A stretch of DNA of 64,000 bases, taken from assembly GCF_021602345.1 (NCBI RefSeq), contig NZ_BQID01000001.1, forward strand, positions 496,001-560,000. The letters run 5' to 3'. Positions 47,536-56,503 of the stretch are shown piece by piece; the first letter of the stretch is position 1; every line of letters starts with the position of its first letter. The position numbers were made by a program, and so were the translations under genes. The notes under the pieces were generated by a model. It made no database searches. It had not been told where the DNA came from and saw only the letters and a program-made list of their open reading frames with translations. This DNA comes from Pseudomonas pharyngis (GTDB lineage: Bacteria > Pseudomonadota > Gammaproteobacteria > Pseudomonadales > Pseudomonadaceae).

Positions 47536-48425
47536 TGTACCAAAGCCTGCTCAAATCCCTGAATCGCTTGAACCCGCGCGCCTGGGACTTCATCCAGCTG
47601 ACGCGGATGGACAAGCCGATCGGCATTTACCTGCTGCTGTGGCCGACGCTCTGGGCCCTGTGGATTGCCGGTAAAGGCTCGCCATCGCTGGCCAATATCG
47701 TGATTTTCGTCCTCGGCGTGATCCTGACCCGCGCTGGGGGTTGCGTGATCAATGACTGGGCCGACCGCAAGGTCGACGGCCACGTCAAACGCACTGCGCA
47801 GCGACCCATTGCTGCCGGCAGGATCAGCTCGAAAGAAGCGCTGGTGTTCTTCGCGCTGTTGATGGGCGTGAGTTTCCTGCTGGTGCTGTGCACCAACGCC
47901 GCGACCATCTGGCTGTCGCTGGGCGGTCTGGCGCTGGCGTTCACTTATCCGTTCATGAAGCGCTACACCTACTACCCGCAAGTGGTGCTGGGCGCGGCGT
48001 TTTCCTGGGGCATGCCGATGGCGTTCACCGCCGAAACCGGTGAGCTGCCGGCCACCGCCTGGCTGCTGTGGATCGCCAATCTGCTGTGGACGGTGGGCTA
48101 CGACACTTATTACGCGATGACCGACCGCGACGATGACCTGAAGATCGGCGTGAAATCCACGGCGATCCTGTTCGGCGATGCAGACCGGGTGATCATCCTG
48201 ACCTTGCAGGCGCTGTCGCTGGGCTGTCTGGTGCTGGCGGGGTCGAAATTCGAGCTGGGAATCTGGTTCCACCTCGGCCTGCTGGTAGCCGCCGGGTGCT
48301 ACGCCTGGGAATTCTGGTACACCCGCGACCGGGACCGGATGCGGTGCTTCAAGGCGTTCCTGCACAACCACTGGGCCGGGCTGGCGATTTTCGTCGGGAT
48401 CGTGCTGGATTACGCGTTACGCTGA
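47535..48425 (+). CDS. ubiA: 4-Hydroxybenzoate polyprenyltransferase UbiA
   Basis: This 296-residue integral membrane enzyme attaches the polyprenyl tail to 4-hydroxybenzoate. It starts at the ATG at 47535 sharing one base with the ubiC stop; the long upstream extension is out-of-frame ubiC sequence. Both aspartate-rich motifs are present: [15 protein letters not shown] and [13 protein letters not shown]. About eight or nine transmembrane helices are visible. The gene ends close to a REP-like palindrome. Confidence 0.95.
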   Translation: MYQSLLKSLNRLNPRAWDFIQLTRMDKPIGIYLLLWPTLWALWIAGKGSPSLANIVIFVLGVILTRAGGCVINDWADRKVDGHVKRTAQRPIAAGRISSKEALVFFALLMGVSFLLVLCTNAATIWLSLGGLALAFTYPFMKRYTYYPQVVLGAAFSWGMPMAFTAETGELPATAWLLWIANLLWTVGYDTYYAMTDRDDDLKIGVKSTAILFGDADRVIILTLQALSLGCLVLAGSKFELGIWFHLGLLVAAGCYAWEFWYTRDRDRMRCFKAFLHNHWAGLAIFVGIVLDYALR

Positions 48426-48434
48426 AGTGCACGA

Positions 48435-48462
48435 CCTGTGGGAGCAGGCCCGCTCCCACAGG
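48435..48462. repeat. REP-like palindrome between convergent genes
   Basis: The arms CCTGTGGGAGC and GCTCCCACAGG form a perfect 11-bp stem with a six-base loop. The GTGGGAGC core is the usual Pseudomonas REP theme. It sits between ubiA and the convergent gene at 48473 and may also act as a transcription end or mRNA stabiliser. Confidence 0.7.
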
Positions 48463-48472
48463 GAATTTGCGT

Positions 48473-48856
48473 TTACTTGTGCTCGTGAACCACGTGCCAC
48501 ACATCCTTCATCTTGTCACCGGTCATATCGCCCGGCTTGGCGTCTTTCACGAAGGTGTACAGCGGCTTGCCGTCGTAGGCGTACTGCATCATGCCGTCAT
48601 CGCGTTTGATGACTGTCCATTTACCTTCAGCCTTGGCATCTGCCGGCGCCATCAACGGCGGCCAGTTCTTGGCGCAATCGCCGTTGCACATCGACTTGCC
48701 GCCACTGTCCTTGTCGAACGTGTAAAGCGTCATGCCCTTGTGGTCGACCATCATTCCGTCTTTCATCATGGCCGGCTCGGCCGCCATCGCCAGTCCAGGC
48801 AGAGTCAGGGCGGCAGCCATCAGCAAAGCCTTAAAGGAAGCAGTCATTTGAGTCAT
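48473..48856 (-). CDS. COG4315-type secreted protein of unknown function
   Basis: This 127-residue protein has a signal peptide (MTASFKALLMAAALTLPGLAMAA) and two copies of the family repeat: DGMMVDHKGMTLYTFDKDSGGKSMCNGDCAKNWPP-type sequence, and MMQYAYDGKPLYTFVKDAKPGD. The Cys pair MCNGDC is diagnostic of this predicted lipoprotein/secreted repeat family, seen in many bacteria without a defined activity. AAGG precedes the ATG. It is divergent from phoB. Confidence 0.85.
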   Translation of the reverse strand: MTQMTASFKALLMAAALTLPGLAMAAEPAMMKDGMMVDHKGMTLYTFDKDSGGKSMCNGDCAKNWPPLMAPADAKAEGKWTVIKRDDGMMQYAYDGKPLYTFVKDAKPGDMTGDKMKDVWHVVHEHK

Positions 48857-48936
48857 GGAAACCTTCTCTTGTGGTTGTCAGGATTCGGACTTAGAGCTTA
48901 GTTCAGGATTCGCACAATCGCCGCCGGACTAAAATA

Positions 48937-48954
48937 CTGTCACACGACTGCAAT
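48937..48954 (+). promoter_or_regulatory. Candidate Pho box upstream of phoB
   Basis: CTGTCAC-ACGA-CTGCAAT matches the PhoB site (two CTGTCAT repeats spaced by four bases) at 6 and 5 of 7 positions. It lies 54 bases before the phoB start, consistent with known phoB autoregulation. Confidence 0.6.
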
Positions 48955-49007
48955 AATTCCGTTATCTAATGCGGCGCAAGACAGTTAAATGACAAGAGGA
49001 TTAAGGC

Positions 49008-49697
49008 ATGGTTGGCAGGAGCATTCTGATCGTCGACGACGAAGCGCCCATTCGCGAAATGATCGCCGTTGCGTTGGAAATGGCCGGCTATGACTGCCTC
49101 GAGGCAGAGAACTCGCAGCAGGCCCACGCCATCATCGTCGACCGCAAGCCGGACCTGATCCTGCTCGACTGGATGCTGCCCGGCACTTCCGGCATCGAGC
49201 TGGCCCGCCGCCTCAAGCGTGACGAGCTGACCGGGGACATCCCGATCATCATGCTCACTGCCAAGGGCGAAGAGGACAACAAGATCCAGGGCCTGGAAGT
49301 CGGCGCCGACGACTACATCACCAAACCGTTTTCCCCCCGCGAACTGGTGGCACGCCTCAAGGCCGTGCTGCGTCGCGCCGGCCCGACCGATGGCGAAGCG
49401 CCGATCGAAGTCGGCGGCCTGCTGCTCGACCCGATCAGCCACCGCGTGACCATCGACGGCAAACCTGCCGAGATGGGCCCGACCGAATACCGTCTGCTGC
49501 AATTCTTCATGACCCACCAGGAGCGCGCCTACACCCGTGGCCAGTTGCTGGATCAGGTCTGGGGCGGCAACGTCTATGTTGAAGAGCGCACCGTCGACGT
49601 GCACATCCGGCGCCTGCGCAAGGCCCTCGGCGATGCCTACGAAAATCTGGTACAAACCGTGCGCGGCACCGGCTACCGATTCTCCACCAAAGCCTGA
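49008..49697 (+). CDS. phoB: Phosphate regulon response regulator PhoB
   Basis: This 229-residue OmpR-type regulator activates genes for phosphate scavenging. The receiver domain has [15 protein letters not shown] with the acidic pair, the phosphoacceptor Asp in [13 protein letters not shown], and the switch lysine in [17 protein letters not shown]. The C-terminal winged helix contains [31 protein letters not shown] and a final RGTGYRFS. It is followed after 38 bases by phoR. Confidence 0.97.
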   Translation: MVGRSILIVDDEAPIREMIAVALEMAGYDCLEAENSQQAHAIIVDRKPDLILLDWMLPGTSGIELARRLKRDELTGDIPIIMLTAKGEEDNKIQGLEVGADDYITKPFSPRELVARLKAVLRRAGPTDGEAPIEVGGLLLDPISHRVTIDGKPAEMGPTEYRLLQFFMTHQERAYTRGQLLDQVWGGNVYVEERTVDVHIRRLRKALGDAYENLVQTVRGTGYRFSTKA

Positions 49698-49735
49698 GCC
49701 GAGCGTCAGCCCCGTAGACAAGGACCGCATTTTCC

Positions 49736-51058
49736 GTGAACCAAAACTGGCATGGCACCCTGATTCGCCACATGCTGTTGCTGGTCACCGGCTGCCTGGT
49801 GATCGGCCTGATCACCGGCTACTACGGCTGGAGTCTGGCGGCGGGCCTGGGCCTGTACCTGGCCTGGACGCTCAAGCAACTGCTGCGCCTGCACGAATGG
49901 CTGCGCCTGCACCAACCCGATGAAGCACCGCCCGACGGCTACGGCCTGTGGGGCGAGGTGTTCGACAGCATCTACCACCTGCAACGCCGCGACCAACGAG
50001 TGCGCGGACGCCTGCAAGCGGTGATCGACCGCGTTCAGGAGTCCACCGCCGCGCTGAAAGACGCGGTGATCATGCTCGACAGCGACGGCAACCTGGAATG
50101 GTGGAACCGCGCCGCCGAAACCCTGCTCGGCCTCAAGACCCCGCAGGACAGCGGCCAGCCGGTGACCAACCTCGTCCGGCATCCGCGTTTCAAGGAATAC
50201 TTCGAGCAGGAAAGCTACGCCGAACCGCTGGAAATCCCCTCACCGACCAATGATCGCGTACGCATCCAGCTGTACCTCACGCGCTACGGCAACAACGAAC
50301 ACTTGATGCTGGTGCGCGACGTCACGCGCATCCATCAGCTGGAACAGATGCGCAAGGACTTCATCGCCAACGTCTCCCACGAGCTGCGCACCCCGCTGAC
50401 GGTGATCTGCGGCTACCTGGAAACCCTGCTCGACAACGTCGAGGAAGTGAACCCGCGCTGGAGCCGCGCCCTGCAGCAGATGCAGCAACAGGGCGGGCGT
50501 ATGCAAACCCTGCTCAACGACCTGCTGTTGCTGGCCAAGCTGGAAGCCACCGATTACCCGTCGGACAACCAGCCCGTGCACATCGACACCCTGCTGCAGT
50601 CGATCAAGAGCGATGCGCAGCAGTTGTCCGGCTCGAAGAATCAGCGCATCACCCTGGAAGCCGACACCCGCATCCTGCTCAAGGGCAGCGAGGCGGAACT
50701 GCGCAGTGCGTTTTCCAATCTGGTGTTCAACGCCGTCAAATACACCCCGGCCGAGGGCAATATCCGCATCCGCTGGTGGGGCGACGATCAGGGCGCGCAC
50801 CTGAGCGTGCAGGATTCCGGGATCGGCATCGACAGCAAACACCTGCCGCGCCTGACCGAACGCTTCTACCGCGTCGACTCCAGCCGCAACTCCAACACCG
50901 GCGGCACGGGCCTGGGCCTGGCCATCGTCAAACACGTACTGCTGCGCCATCGCGCCCGGATGGAAATCAGCAGCGTGCCCGGTCACGGCAGCACCTTCAC
51001 CTGCCATTTCGCCCCGGCCCAGGTCGCTCAGGCACGGGTCATCAGCGCCGCTGAGTAA
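49736..51058 (+). CDS. phoR: Phosphate regulon sensor histidine kinase PhoR
   Basis: This 440-residue inner-membrane kinase starts at a GTG with AAGGA upstream. Two N-terminal hydrophobic segments (about 10-48) are followed by a PAS domain. The H-box is FIANVSHELRTPLTVICGYL, the N-box is NLVFNAVKYTPAEG, and the G-boxes are DSGIGI and GGTGLGLAIVKH. It controls PhoB and reads phosphate status through PstSCAB and PhoU, encoded to the right. Confidence 0.97.
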   Translation: MNQNWHGTLIRHMLLLVTGCLVIGLITGYYGWSLAAGLGLYLAWTLKQLLRLHEWLRLHQPDEAPPDGYGLWGEVFDSIYHLQRRDQRVRGRLQAVIDRVQESTAALKDAVIMLDSDGNLEWWNRAAETLLGLKTPQDSGQPVTNLVRHPRFKEYFEQESYAEPLEIPSPTNDRVRIQLYLTRYGNNEHLMLVRDVTRIHQLEQMRKDFIANVSHELRTPLTVICGYLETLLDNVEEVNPRWSRALQQMQQQGGRMQTLLNDLLLLAKLEATDYPSDNQPVHIDTLLQSIKSDAQQLSGSKNQRITLEADTRILLKGSEAELRSAFSNLVFNAVKYTPAEGNIRIRWWGDDQGAHLSVQDSGIGIDSKHLPRLTERFYRVDSSRNSNTGGTGLGLAIVKHVLLRHRARMEISSVPGHGSTFTCHFAPAQVAQARVISAAE

Positions 51059-51104
51059 TGCCGGACTAGGCAATCGCCAGGTCAGCCGCTACATTGGCTG
51101 ACTT

Positions 51105-51131
51105 GCGCCTGCCTTTCAGGTGCGGATTTTT
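51105..51131 (+). terminator. Rho-independent terminator after phoBR
   Basis: GCGCCTG and CAGGTGC (one G-U pair) form a seven-base stem with a five-base loop, followed by GGATTTTTCTTT. It lies 47 bases after the phoR stop. A second inverted repeat (GTCAGCC/GGCTGAC) is just before it. Confidence 0.65.
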
Positions 51132-51169
51132 CTTTCTTTCGAATCACACGGAACCCGCAAAACTCCATC

Positions 51170-52510
51170 ATGGACCCTTCCCCTGGCTTGTCCCTCGCAA
51201 CAATATTCGCCGATTTCGGCATGATTCTTTTCGCTCTGATCCTGGTTCTGCTCAACGGCTTCTTCGTTGCGGCGGAATTCGCCATGGTCAAACTGCGCTC
51301 GACCCGGGTCGAAGCCATCGCTGAGCAGCACGGCTGGCGCGGGCACATCCTGCGCACGGTGCACAGTCAGCTCGATGCTTACCTCTCGGCGTGCCAGCTC
51401 GGTATCACTCTCGCCTCCCTCGGCCTGGGCTGGGTCGGTGAGCCGGCGTTCGCGCACATTCTCGAGCCGCTGCTGAGCGCGGTCGGCGTGCAGTCGGCGG
51501 AAGTCGTCAAAGGCATCTCGTTCTTCACTGCGTTCTTCATCATTTCGTACCTGCACATCGTGGTCGGCGAGCTCGCACCCAAATCCTGGGCGATCCGCAA
51601 ACCCGAGCTGCTGTCGCTGTGGACGGCGGTGCCGCTGTACCTGTTCTACTGGGCCATGTACCCGGCGATCTACCTGCTCAACGCCAGCGCCAACACCATC
51701 CTGCGCATTGCGGGTCAAGGTGAGCCCGGCCCGCATCACGAGCACCATTACAGCCGCGAAGAACTGAAACTGATCCTGCACTCCAGCCGTGGCCAGGACC
51801 CGAGCGACCAGGGCATGCGCGTGCTGGCCTCGGCGGTGGAAATGGGCGAACTGGAAGTGGTCGACTGGGCCAACTCCCGGGAAGACCTGATCACCCTCGA
51901 GTTCAACGCCCCGCTGAAAGAAATCCTGGCGATGTTCCGTCGCCACAAGTTCAGCCGTTATCCGGTATACGACAGCGAGCGCAAGGAATTCGTCGGCCTG
52001 CTGCACATCAAGGATCTGCTGCTGGAGCTGGCGGCGCTGGATCACATTCCCGAGTCGTTCAACCTCGCCGAACTGACCCGCCCACTGGAGCGCGTGTCGC
52101 GGCACATGCCGCTGTCGCAGCTGCTGGAGCAGTTCCGCAAGGGCGGCTCGCACTTCGCTGTGGTCGAAGAGGCCGACGGCAACATCATCGGCTACCTGAC
52201 CATGGAAGACGTGCTGGAAGTGCTGGTCGGCGACATCCAGGATGAGCACCGCAAGGCCGAGCGCGGCATCCTCGCCTACCAGCCGGGCAAGTTGCTGGTG
52301 CGGGGCGATACGCCGCTGTTCAAGGTCGAGCGCCTGCTGGGGATCGACCTGGATCACATCGAAGCCGAAACCCTCGCCGGGCTGATCTACGAAACCCTGA
52401 AACGGGTGCCGGAAGAGGAAGAAGTGCTGGAGGTCGAAGGCCTGCGGATCATCATCAAGAAGATGAAAGGTCCGAAGATCATTCTGGCCAAGGTGCTGAT
52501 GCTCGACTGA
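51170..52510 (+). CDS. CNNM/CorC family membrane protein (hemolysin C-like)
   Basis: This 446-residue protein has an N-terminal DUF21/CNNM membrane domain with four hydrophobic segments and the motif GELAPKSWAIRKPE. A tandem CBS pair follows (FRRHKFSRYPVYDSERKEFVGLLHIKDLL, and HFAVVEEADGNIIGYLTMEDVLEVLVGDI). A C-terminal CorC/HlyC domain (LVRGDTPLFKVERLLG) ends it. The family is linked to magnesium or other divalent cation export. No strong ribosome site is seen before the chosen ATG. Confidence 0.9.
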   Translation: MDPSPGLSLATIFADFGMILFALILVLLNGFFVAAEFAMVKLRSTRVEAIAEQHGWRGHILRTVHSQLDAYLSACQLGITLASLGLGWVGEPAFAHILEPLLSAVGVQSAEVVKGISFFTAFFIISYLHIVVGELAPKSWAIRKPELLSLWTAVPLYLFYWAMYPAIYLLNASANTILRIAGQGEPGPHHEHHYSREELKLILHSSRGQDPSDQGMRVLASAVEMGELEVVDWANSREDLITLEFNAPLKEILAMFRRHKFSRYPVYDSERKEFVGLLHIKDLLLELAALDHIPESFNLAELTRPLERVSRHMPLSQLLEQFRKGGSHFAVVEEADGNIIGYLTMEDVLEVLVGDIQDEHRKAERGILAYQPGKLLVRGDTPLFKVERLLGIDLDHIEAETLAGLIYETLKRVPEEEEVLEVEGLRIIIKKMKGPKIILAKVLMLD

Positions 52511-52516
52511 CGGGGT

Positions 52517-53413
52517 TTACTGCTTGCCCAGCGCAAAGTTGGGCAACGCCCCCAGCGGCTGGTTGAACTGATACGGAATCGACACCAGCCCCATCCCGGT
52601 ATTGCGCTGCACCACGAAGTGCAAGTGCGGGCCGCTGCTGTTGCCGGTGTTGCCGGACAGCGCCAGCGGACTGCCCACCGCCACTCGCTGCCCCTCGCGC
52701 ACACTCACCGACCCTTGCTTGAGATGCAGGTACACGCCCATCGTGCCGTCGTCGTGCAGGATCCGAACGAAGTTGCCGGACGGATCGGTGCCGCGTCCGT
52801 TCTGGGAATTCTCGGTCTTCACCACTACGCCGGCCCGCGCCGCAATGATCGGCGTGCCGACCGGCATGGCAATGTCCATCGCGTATTTGTTCTTCGGCCC
52901 GAAGTGGCTGTAATCACCATTGGCGCCCTGACTCAGGCGAAATGGCCCGCCACGCCATGGAAACGGATAGCGATAGCCCTGAGCCGCGCCAGCCGGGTCG
53001 CCGAGGGAATACTGGAACATCGGCGTGTACACCAGCGGTTTGCCACCGGATACCGGCGTCAGCAACGCCAGCCGCGTATTGCTGCGCGCCGGCAGCACCC
53101 GGCGAATCGTTTGCGCCGGTGCGCCGCGCACGTTGCTCATCCCGGTAAACGCCAGGGCAACCTCGACCGGCGCATACAGGTCGTTGCGCACGAACACCAC
53201 GTCCGCGCCCTTCTGTTTCTTGATGTCGAGATAGACCTGGCGCTCGAGGCGCTCGACCATCCGATCCTGAAACACGAACACCTGGGAGCCTTTGCTCGGA
53301 CGGTCGCTGTACGAAACCACTCCGTTGGCATCGGTGGACTTGTAGATCGTCATGGCCACCGTCGAGGTGGAGGCCATGAACAGACCACAGAAAAACAGCA
53401 GGCGCAGGGGCAT
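52517..53413 (-). CDS. Exported M23-family metallopeptidase
   Basis: This 298-residue protein starts at the ATG at 53413; a TTG two codons earlier is less likely. A signal peptide (LLFFCGLFMASTSTVAMT) and a DUF4124-like start (IYKSTDANGVVSYSDRPSKG) precede an M23/LytM domain: HFGPKNKYAMDIAMPVGTPI, GTMGVYLHL and the HxH site SSGPHLHFVV. It is a likely cell-wall endopeptidase or an EnvC/NlpD-like activator. It is convergent with the CNNM gene (six-base gap). Order matches PA5363. Confidence 0.88.
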   Translation of the reverse strand: MPLRLLFFCGLFMASTSTVAMTIYKSTDANGVVSYSDRPSKGSQVFVFQDRMVERLERQVYLDIKKQKGADVVFVRNDLYAPVEVALAFTGMSNVRGAPAQTIRRVLPARSNTRLALLTPVSGGKPLVYTPMFQYSLGDPAGAAQGYRYPFPWRGGPFRLSQGANGDYSHFGPKNKYAMDIAMPVGTPIIAARAGVVVKTENSQNGRGTDPSGNFVRILHDDGTMGVYLHLKQGSVSVREGQRVAVGSPLALSGNTGNSSGPHLHFVVQRNTGMGLVSIPYQFNQPLGALPNFALGKQ

Positions 53414-53531
53414 GGGCAAAAGTTCTGTCGAGTAAGGCCTGGGAATGAGCCTAGCAGCTGAAGCAGACCAGGCTAGTCGACAGATGTTTCAAATTGGGCA
53501 GTGCGAGAGATGGGTGGTGCTTTTGATGACC

Positions 53532-53599
53532 CCATCGCCAGCAGACTGGCTCCCACAGGTTCGGTGTGAACCCCGTGGGAGCCAGCCTGCTGGCGATGG
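53532..53599. repeat. REPIN: pair of inverted REP sequences
   Basis: Two 25-base REP arms (53532-53556 and 53575-53599) are reverse complements at 24 of 25 positions and are separated by 18 bases. The core CGCCAGCAG-CTGGCTCCCAC is the common fluorescens-group REP motif. It sits between the M23 gene start and the 3' end of the response-regulator gene. Confidence 0.9.
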
Positions 53600-53620
53600 C
53601 GGACGGTCAGGCGACGAAGA

Positions 53621-54577
53621 TCACGCGCCCGGAACGAAGTGCTTCTGCGCCGTGCCGCGGGCGATCAGGCGGGAGATGTAGTCGAGCTTCTGCGCGTCCT
53701 GGTCGACGAAGCGGAAGGTCAGTTGCAGCCAGTCGCTGTCGGGTTTCGGCTCGTGCGCAACGACGGCGTGCAGGTAGCCGTTGAGGCGGGCGATTTCGGC
53801 GTTGTCGCCCTGCTCCAGATCGAGCACGGCGCTATCGAGAATCTGCGGCAGGGTGTCGGTGCGTTTCACCACCAGCAGCGCTTCCTTGATGCTCAGGGCC
53901 TTGATCACGCATTGCTGGGTGCCGCTTGGCAGGCGCAGTTGACCCTGACCGCGACCGCCGGCCGGAGCGCTTGAGGCTGCTGGCGCTTTCACCGGCGGGC
54001 TGTTGAGCAGACCACGCTGTGGCGCGGCGGCAGGTGCCGGGGCTGCAGCGGCAGGCTTGGCAAACGGGTTGGCCGCAGCAGCAGCCGGAGCGGAACCGAC
54101 CACGGCAGCCTTGCCGCCGGTCAACGCGCTCAGGGAGTCGTTGCCGAACGCCGAGTTCATCTTGGTTGGAGCGCTGTTCATCAGAGTGTCGAGCTTGCCG
54201 ACCTTGTTCAGGGCCTGCTTGACCTTGGTCAGCAGTTGCTCGTTGGTGAACGGCTTGCTGACATAACCGGTAACACCGGCCTGGATCGCCTGCACGACGT
54301 TTTCCTTGTCGCCCCGGCTGGTGACCATGATGAACGGCATGGTCTTGAGGTTGTCCTGCTCACGGCACCAGGTCAGCAGTTCGAGACCGGACATTTCCGG
54401 CATTTCCCAGTCGCACAGCACCAGGTCGAAGGCTTCCTTGGCCAGCATGGCCTGGGCCTTCTTGCCGTTGATGGCGTCCTCGGTGCGGATCCCCGGGAAG
54501 TAATTACGCAGGCACTTTTTCACCAGGTCACGAATGAACGATGCATCGTCCACGACCAACACACTGATCTTGCTCAT
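53621..54577 (-). CDS. CheY-like response regulator with Pro/Ala-rich linker and C-terminal domain
   Basis: This 318-residue protein has a receiver domain at 1-125 (SVLVVDDASFIRDLV, phosphoacceptor in LVLCDWEMPEMSG, GYVSKPFTNEQLL). A low-complexity Ala/Pro linker (about 160-205) follows. A C-terminal domain of about 110 residues (CVIKALSIKEALLVVKR, DWLQLTFRFVDQDAQKLDYI) is compatible with a PilZ-like output. Its position matches PA5364 next to phoU. No cognate kinase lies nearby apart from PhoR, and partnership is unknown. Confidence 0.85.
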   Translation of the reverse strand: MSKISVLVVDDASFIRDLVKKCLRNYFPGIRTEDAINGKKAQAMLAKEAFDLVLCDWEMPEMSGLELLTWCREQDNLKTMPFIMVTSRGDKENVVQAIQAGVTGYVSKPFTNEQLLTKVKQALNKVGKLDTLMNSAPTKMNSAFGNDSLSALTGGKAAVVGSAPAAAAANPFAKPAAAAPAPAAAPQRGLLNSPPVKAPAASSAPAGGRGQGQLRLPSGTQQCVIKALSIKEALLVVKRTDTLPQILDSAVLDLEQGDNAEIARLNGYLHAVVAHEPKPDSDWLQLTFRFVDQDAQKLDYISRLIARGTAQKHFVPGA

Positions 54578-54711
54578 CCAACACCCCTATTAAAATCCCG
54601 GCAAGCATAACGCTGGCTGATGGCACATTGCCAAAACTCTTCAGTCACGCCGGGACTTTTCGTTCGCGGGTGCTGCTTTTTATTTCGGTTCTGCCTATGA
54701 AAAGCAGAAAC

Positions 54712-54738
54712 AAAAACGCCCGGCCAAAGGGCCGGGCG
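54712..54738 (-). terminator. Rho-independent terminator of the pst-phoU operon
   Basis: On the minus strand CGCCCGGCC and GGCCGGGCG form a nine-base GC stem with a four-base loop, followed by TTTTTG. It lies about 17 bases after the phoU stop. Confidence 0.85.
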
Positions 54739-54754
54739 CTTTTCTCAGGCAATC

Positions 54755-55516
54755 TTACTTATCGTCAGCATCGCCCGGAACATTAGCGGTTTCGCCACTT
54801 GTCCCTTCAACTTCTTCCTTCATGCGCTTGAGGCCCATGTGCCGCACGTCGGTACCGCGCACCAGGTAAATCACCAGCTCGGAGATGTTGCGCGCGTGGT
54901 CGCCGATCCGCTCAAGCGAACGCAGCACCCAGATAATGCTCAAGACCCGCGAGATAGAGCGCGGGTCTTCCATCATGTAAGTCGCCAGCTCGCGCAGGGC
55001 GGTCTTGTATTCGCGGTCGATGATCTTGTCGTATTGCGCCACCGACAGCGCCAGGTCGGCGTCGAAGCGGGCGAAAGCGTCCAGCGCATCGCGGACCATG
55101 TTGCGCACCTGGTCGCCGATGTGGCGAACCTCGACGTAACCGCGCGGCGCTTCGCCTTCTTCGCACAACTGGATCGCACGGCGGGCGATCTTGGTCGCTT
55201 CGTCGCCGATGCGCTCAAGGTCGATCACCGACTTGGAGATGCTGATGATCAGACGCAGGTCGGAGGCCGCCGGCTGACGACGGGCCAGAATGCGCAGGCA
55301 TTCTTCGTCGATGTTGCGTTCCATCTGGTTGATCTGGTCGTCGATCTCGCGCACTTGCTGGGCCAGGCCCGAGTCGGCCTCGATCAGCGCGGTGACCGCG
55401 TCGTTGACCTGTTTCTCGACCAGCCCGCCCATGGCCAGCAGGTGGCTGCGCACTTCTTCCAGTTCGGCGTTGAACTGCGCGGAAATGTGATGGGTAAGGC
55501 CTTCTTTACTAATCAT
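54755..55516 (-). CDS. phoU: Phosphate signalling protein PhoU
   Basis: This 253-residue helical metal-binding protein links Pst transport to PhoR and keeps the Pho regulon off when phosphate is plentiful. It has two PhoU repeats with the E(D)xxxD-type motifs: INQMERNIDEECLRILARRQP, ISKSVIDLERIGDEATKIARRA, and in the second half RSLERIGDHARNISELVIYLV. It is the last gene of the pst operon, 71 bases after pstB. Confidence 0.96.
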   Translation of the reverse strand: MISKEGLTHHISAQFNAELEEVRSHLLAMGGLVEKQVNDAVTALIEADSGLAQQVREIDDQINQMERNIDEECLRILARRQPAASDLRLIISISKSVIDLERIGDEATKIARRAIQLCEEGEAPRGYVEVRHIGDQVRNMVRDALDAFARFDADLALSVAQYDKIIDREYKTALRELATYMMEDPRSISRVLSIIWVLRSLERIGDHARNISELVIYLVRGTDVRHMGLKRMKEEVEGTSGETANVPGDADDK

Positions 55517-55587
55517 GTTGGCGTCCTTGGAGCGTCCGGTAAGGTGCGGCGGGCCGCAGCGTCAATTCTGTGAATAACCCGCAACTG

Positions 55588-56421
55588 TCAGCCGTAACGA
55601 CCGGTGATGTAGTCTTCGGTCTGCTTCTTGGCCGGATTGGTGAACAGGGTATCGGTGTCGCCGAATTCCACCAGTTTGCCCATGTACATGAACGCCGTGT
55701 AGTCGGACACCCGCGCCGCCTGCTGCATGTTGTGGGTCACGATGACGATGGTGAACTTGGATTTGAGCTCGTAGATCAACTCTTCGACTTTCAGGGTCGA
55801 GATCGGGTCGAGTGCCGAGCACGGTTCGTCGAGCAGCAGCACTTCCGGTTCCACGGCGATAGTACGGGCGATCACCAGACGCTGTTGCTGACCACCGGAC
55901 AGGCCGAGGGCCGAGTCATGCAGACGGTCTTTGACTTCGTCCCACAGGGCCGCGCCTTTCAGTGCCCACTCGACGGCTTCGTCGAGGATGCGCTTCTTGT
56001 TGATGCCCTGGATGCGCAGGCCGTAGACCACGTTCTCGTAGATGGTCTTCGGGAACGGGTTAGGCTTCTGGAACACCATGCCGACCCGGCGACGCAGCTC
56101 GGCCACGTCTTCGCCCTTGCGGTAGATGTTGTTGCCGTACAGGTTGATCGCGCCTTCGACGCGGCAGCCGTCCACCAGGTCGTTCATGCGGTTGAAGGTA
56201 CGCAGCAGCGTGGACTTGCCGCAGCCGGACGGGCCGATGAAGGCGGTCACGCGCTGTTTCGGGATGTTCATGCTGACGTCGAACAGCGCCTGTTTCTCGC
56301 CGTAGTACAGGCTCAGGCCCGGTACTTCGATGGCCACGGTTTCCTGCTCGAGGTTCAGGCTCTGCTTGTCGCGGCCCAGGGCAGACATGTTGATGCCGTG
56401 GGTATGTGTTTCGTGCTGCAT
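55588..56421 (-). CDS. pstB: Phosphate ABC transporter ATPase PstB
   Basis: This 277-residue ABC ATPase powers phosphate uptake through PstC/PstA. It has Walker A ([13 protein letters not shown]), Q-loop ([10 protein letters not shown]), signature ([16 protein letters not shown]), Walker B ([12 protein letters not shown]) and H-loop (VTHNMQQ). The PstB-specific [15 protein letters not shown] is present. It lies 82 bases after pstA. Confidence 0.97.
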   Translation of the reverse strand: MQHETHTHGINMSALGRDKQSLNLEQETVAIEVPGLSLYYGEKQALFDVSMNIPKQRVTAFIGPSGCGKSTLLRTFNRMNDLVDGCRVEGAINLYGNNIYRKGEDVAELRRRVGMVFQKPNPFPKTIYENVVYGLRIQGINKKRILDEAVEWALKGAALWDEVKDRLHDSALGLSGGQQQRLVIARTIAVEPEVLLLDEPCSALDPISTLKVEELIYELKSKFTIVIVTHNMQQAARVSDYTAFMYMGKLVEFGDTDTLFTNPAKKQTEDYITGRYG

Positions 56422-56503
56422 GGGAGATCCCCTGTGCTAACAAATTCGGTTCGGTTGGCTGCCGGGATACAGGCCGGCAGCCCTTCAATTCTTGTGACGG
56501 CGA

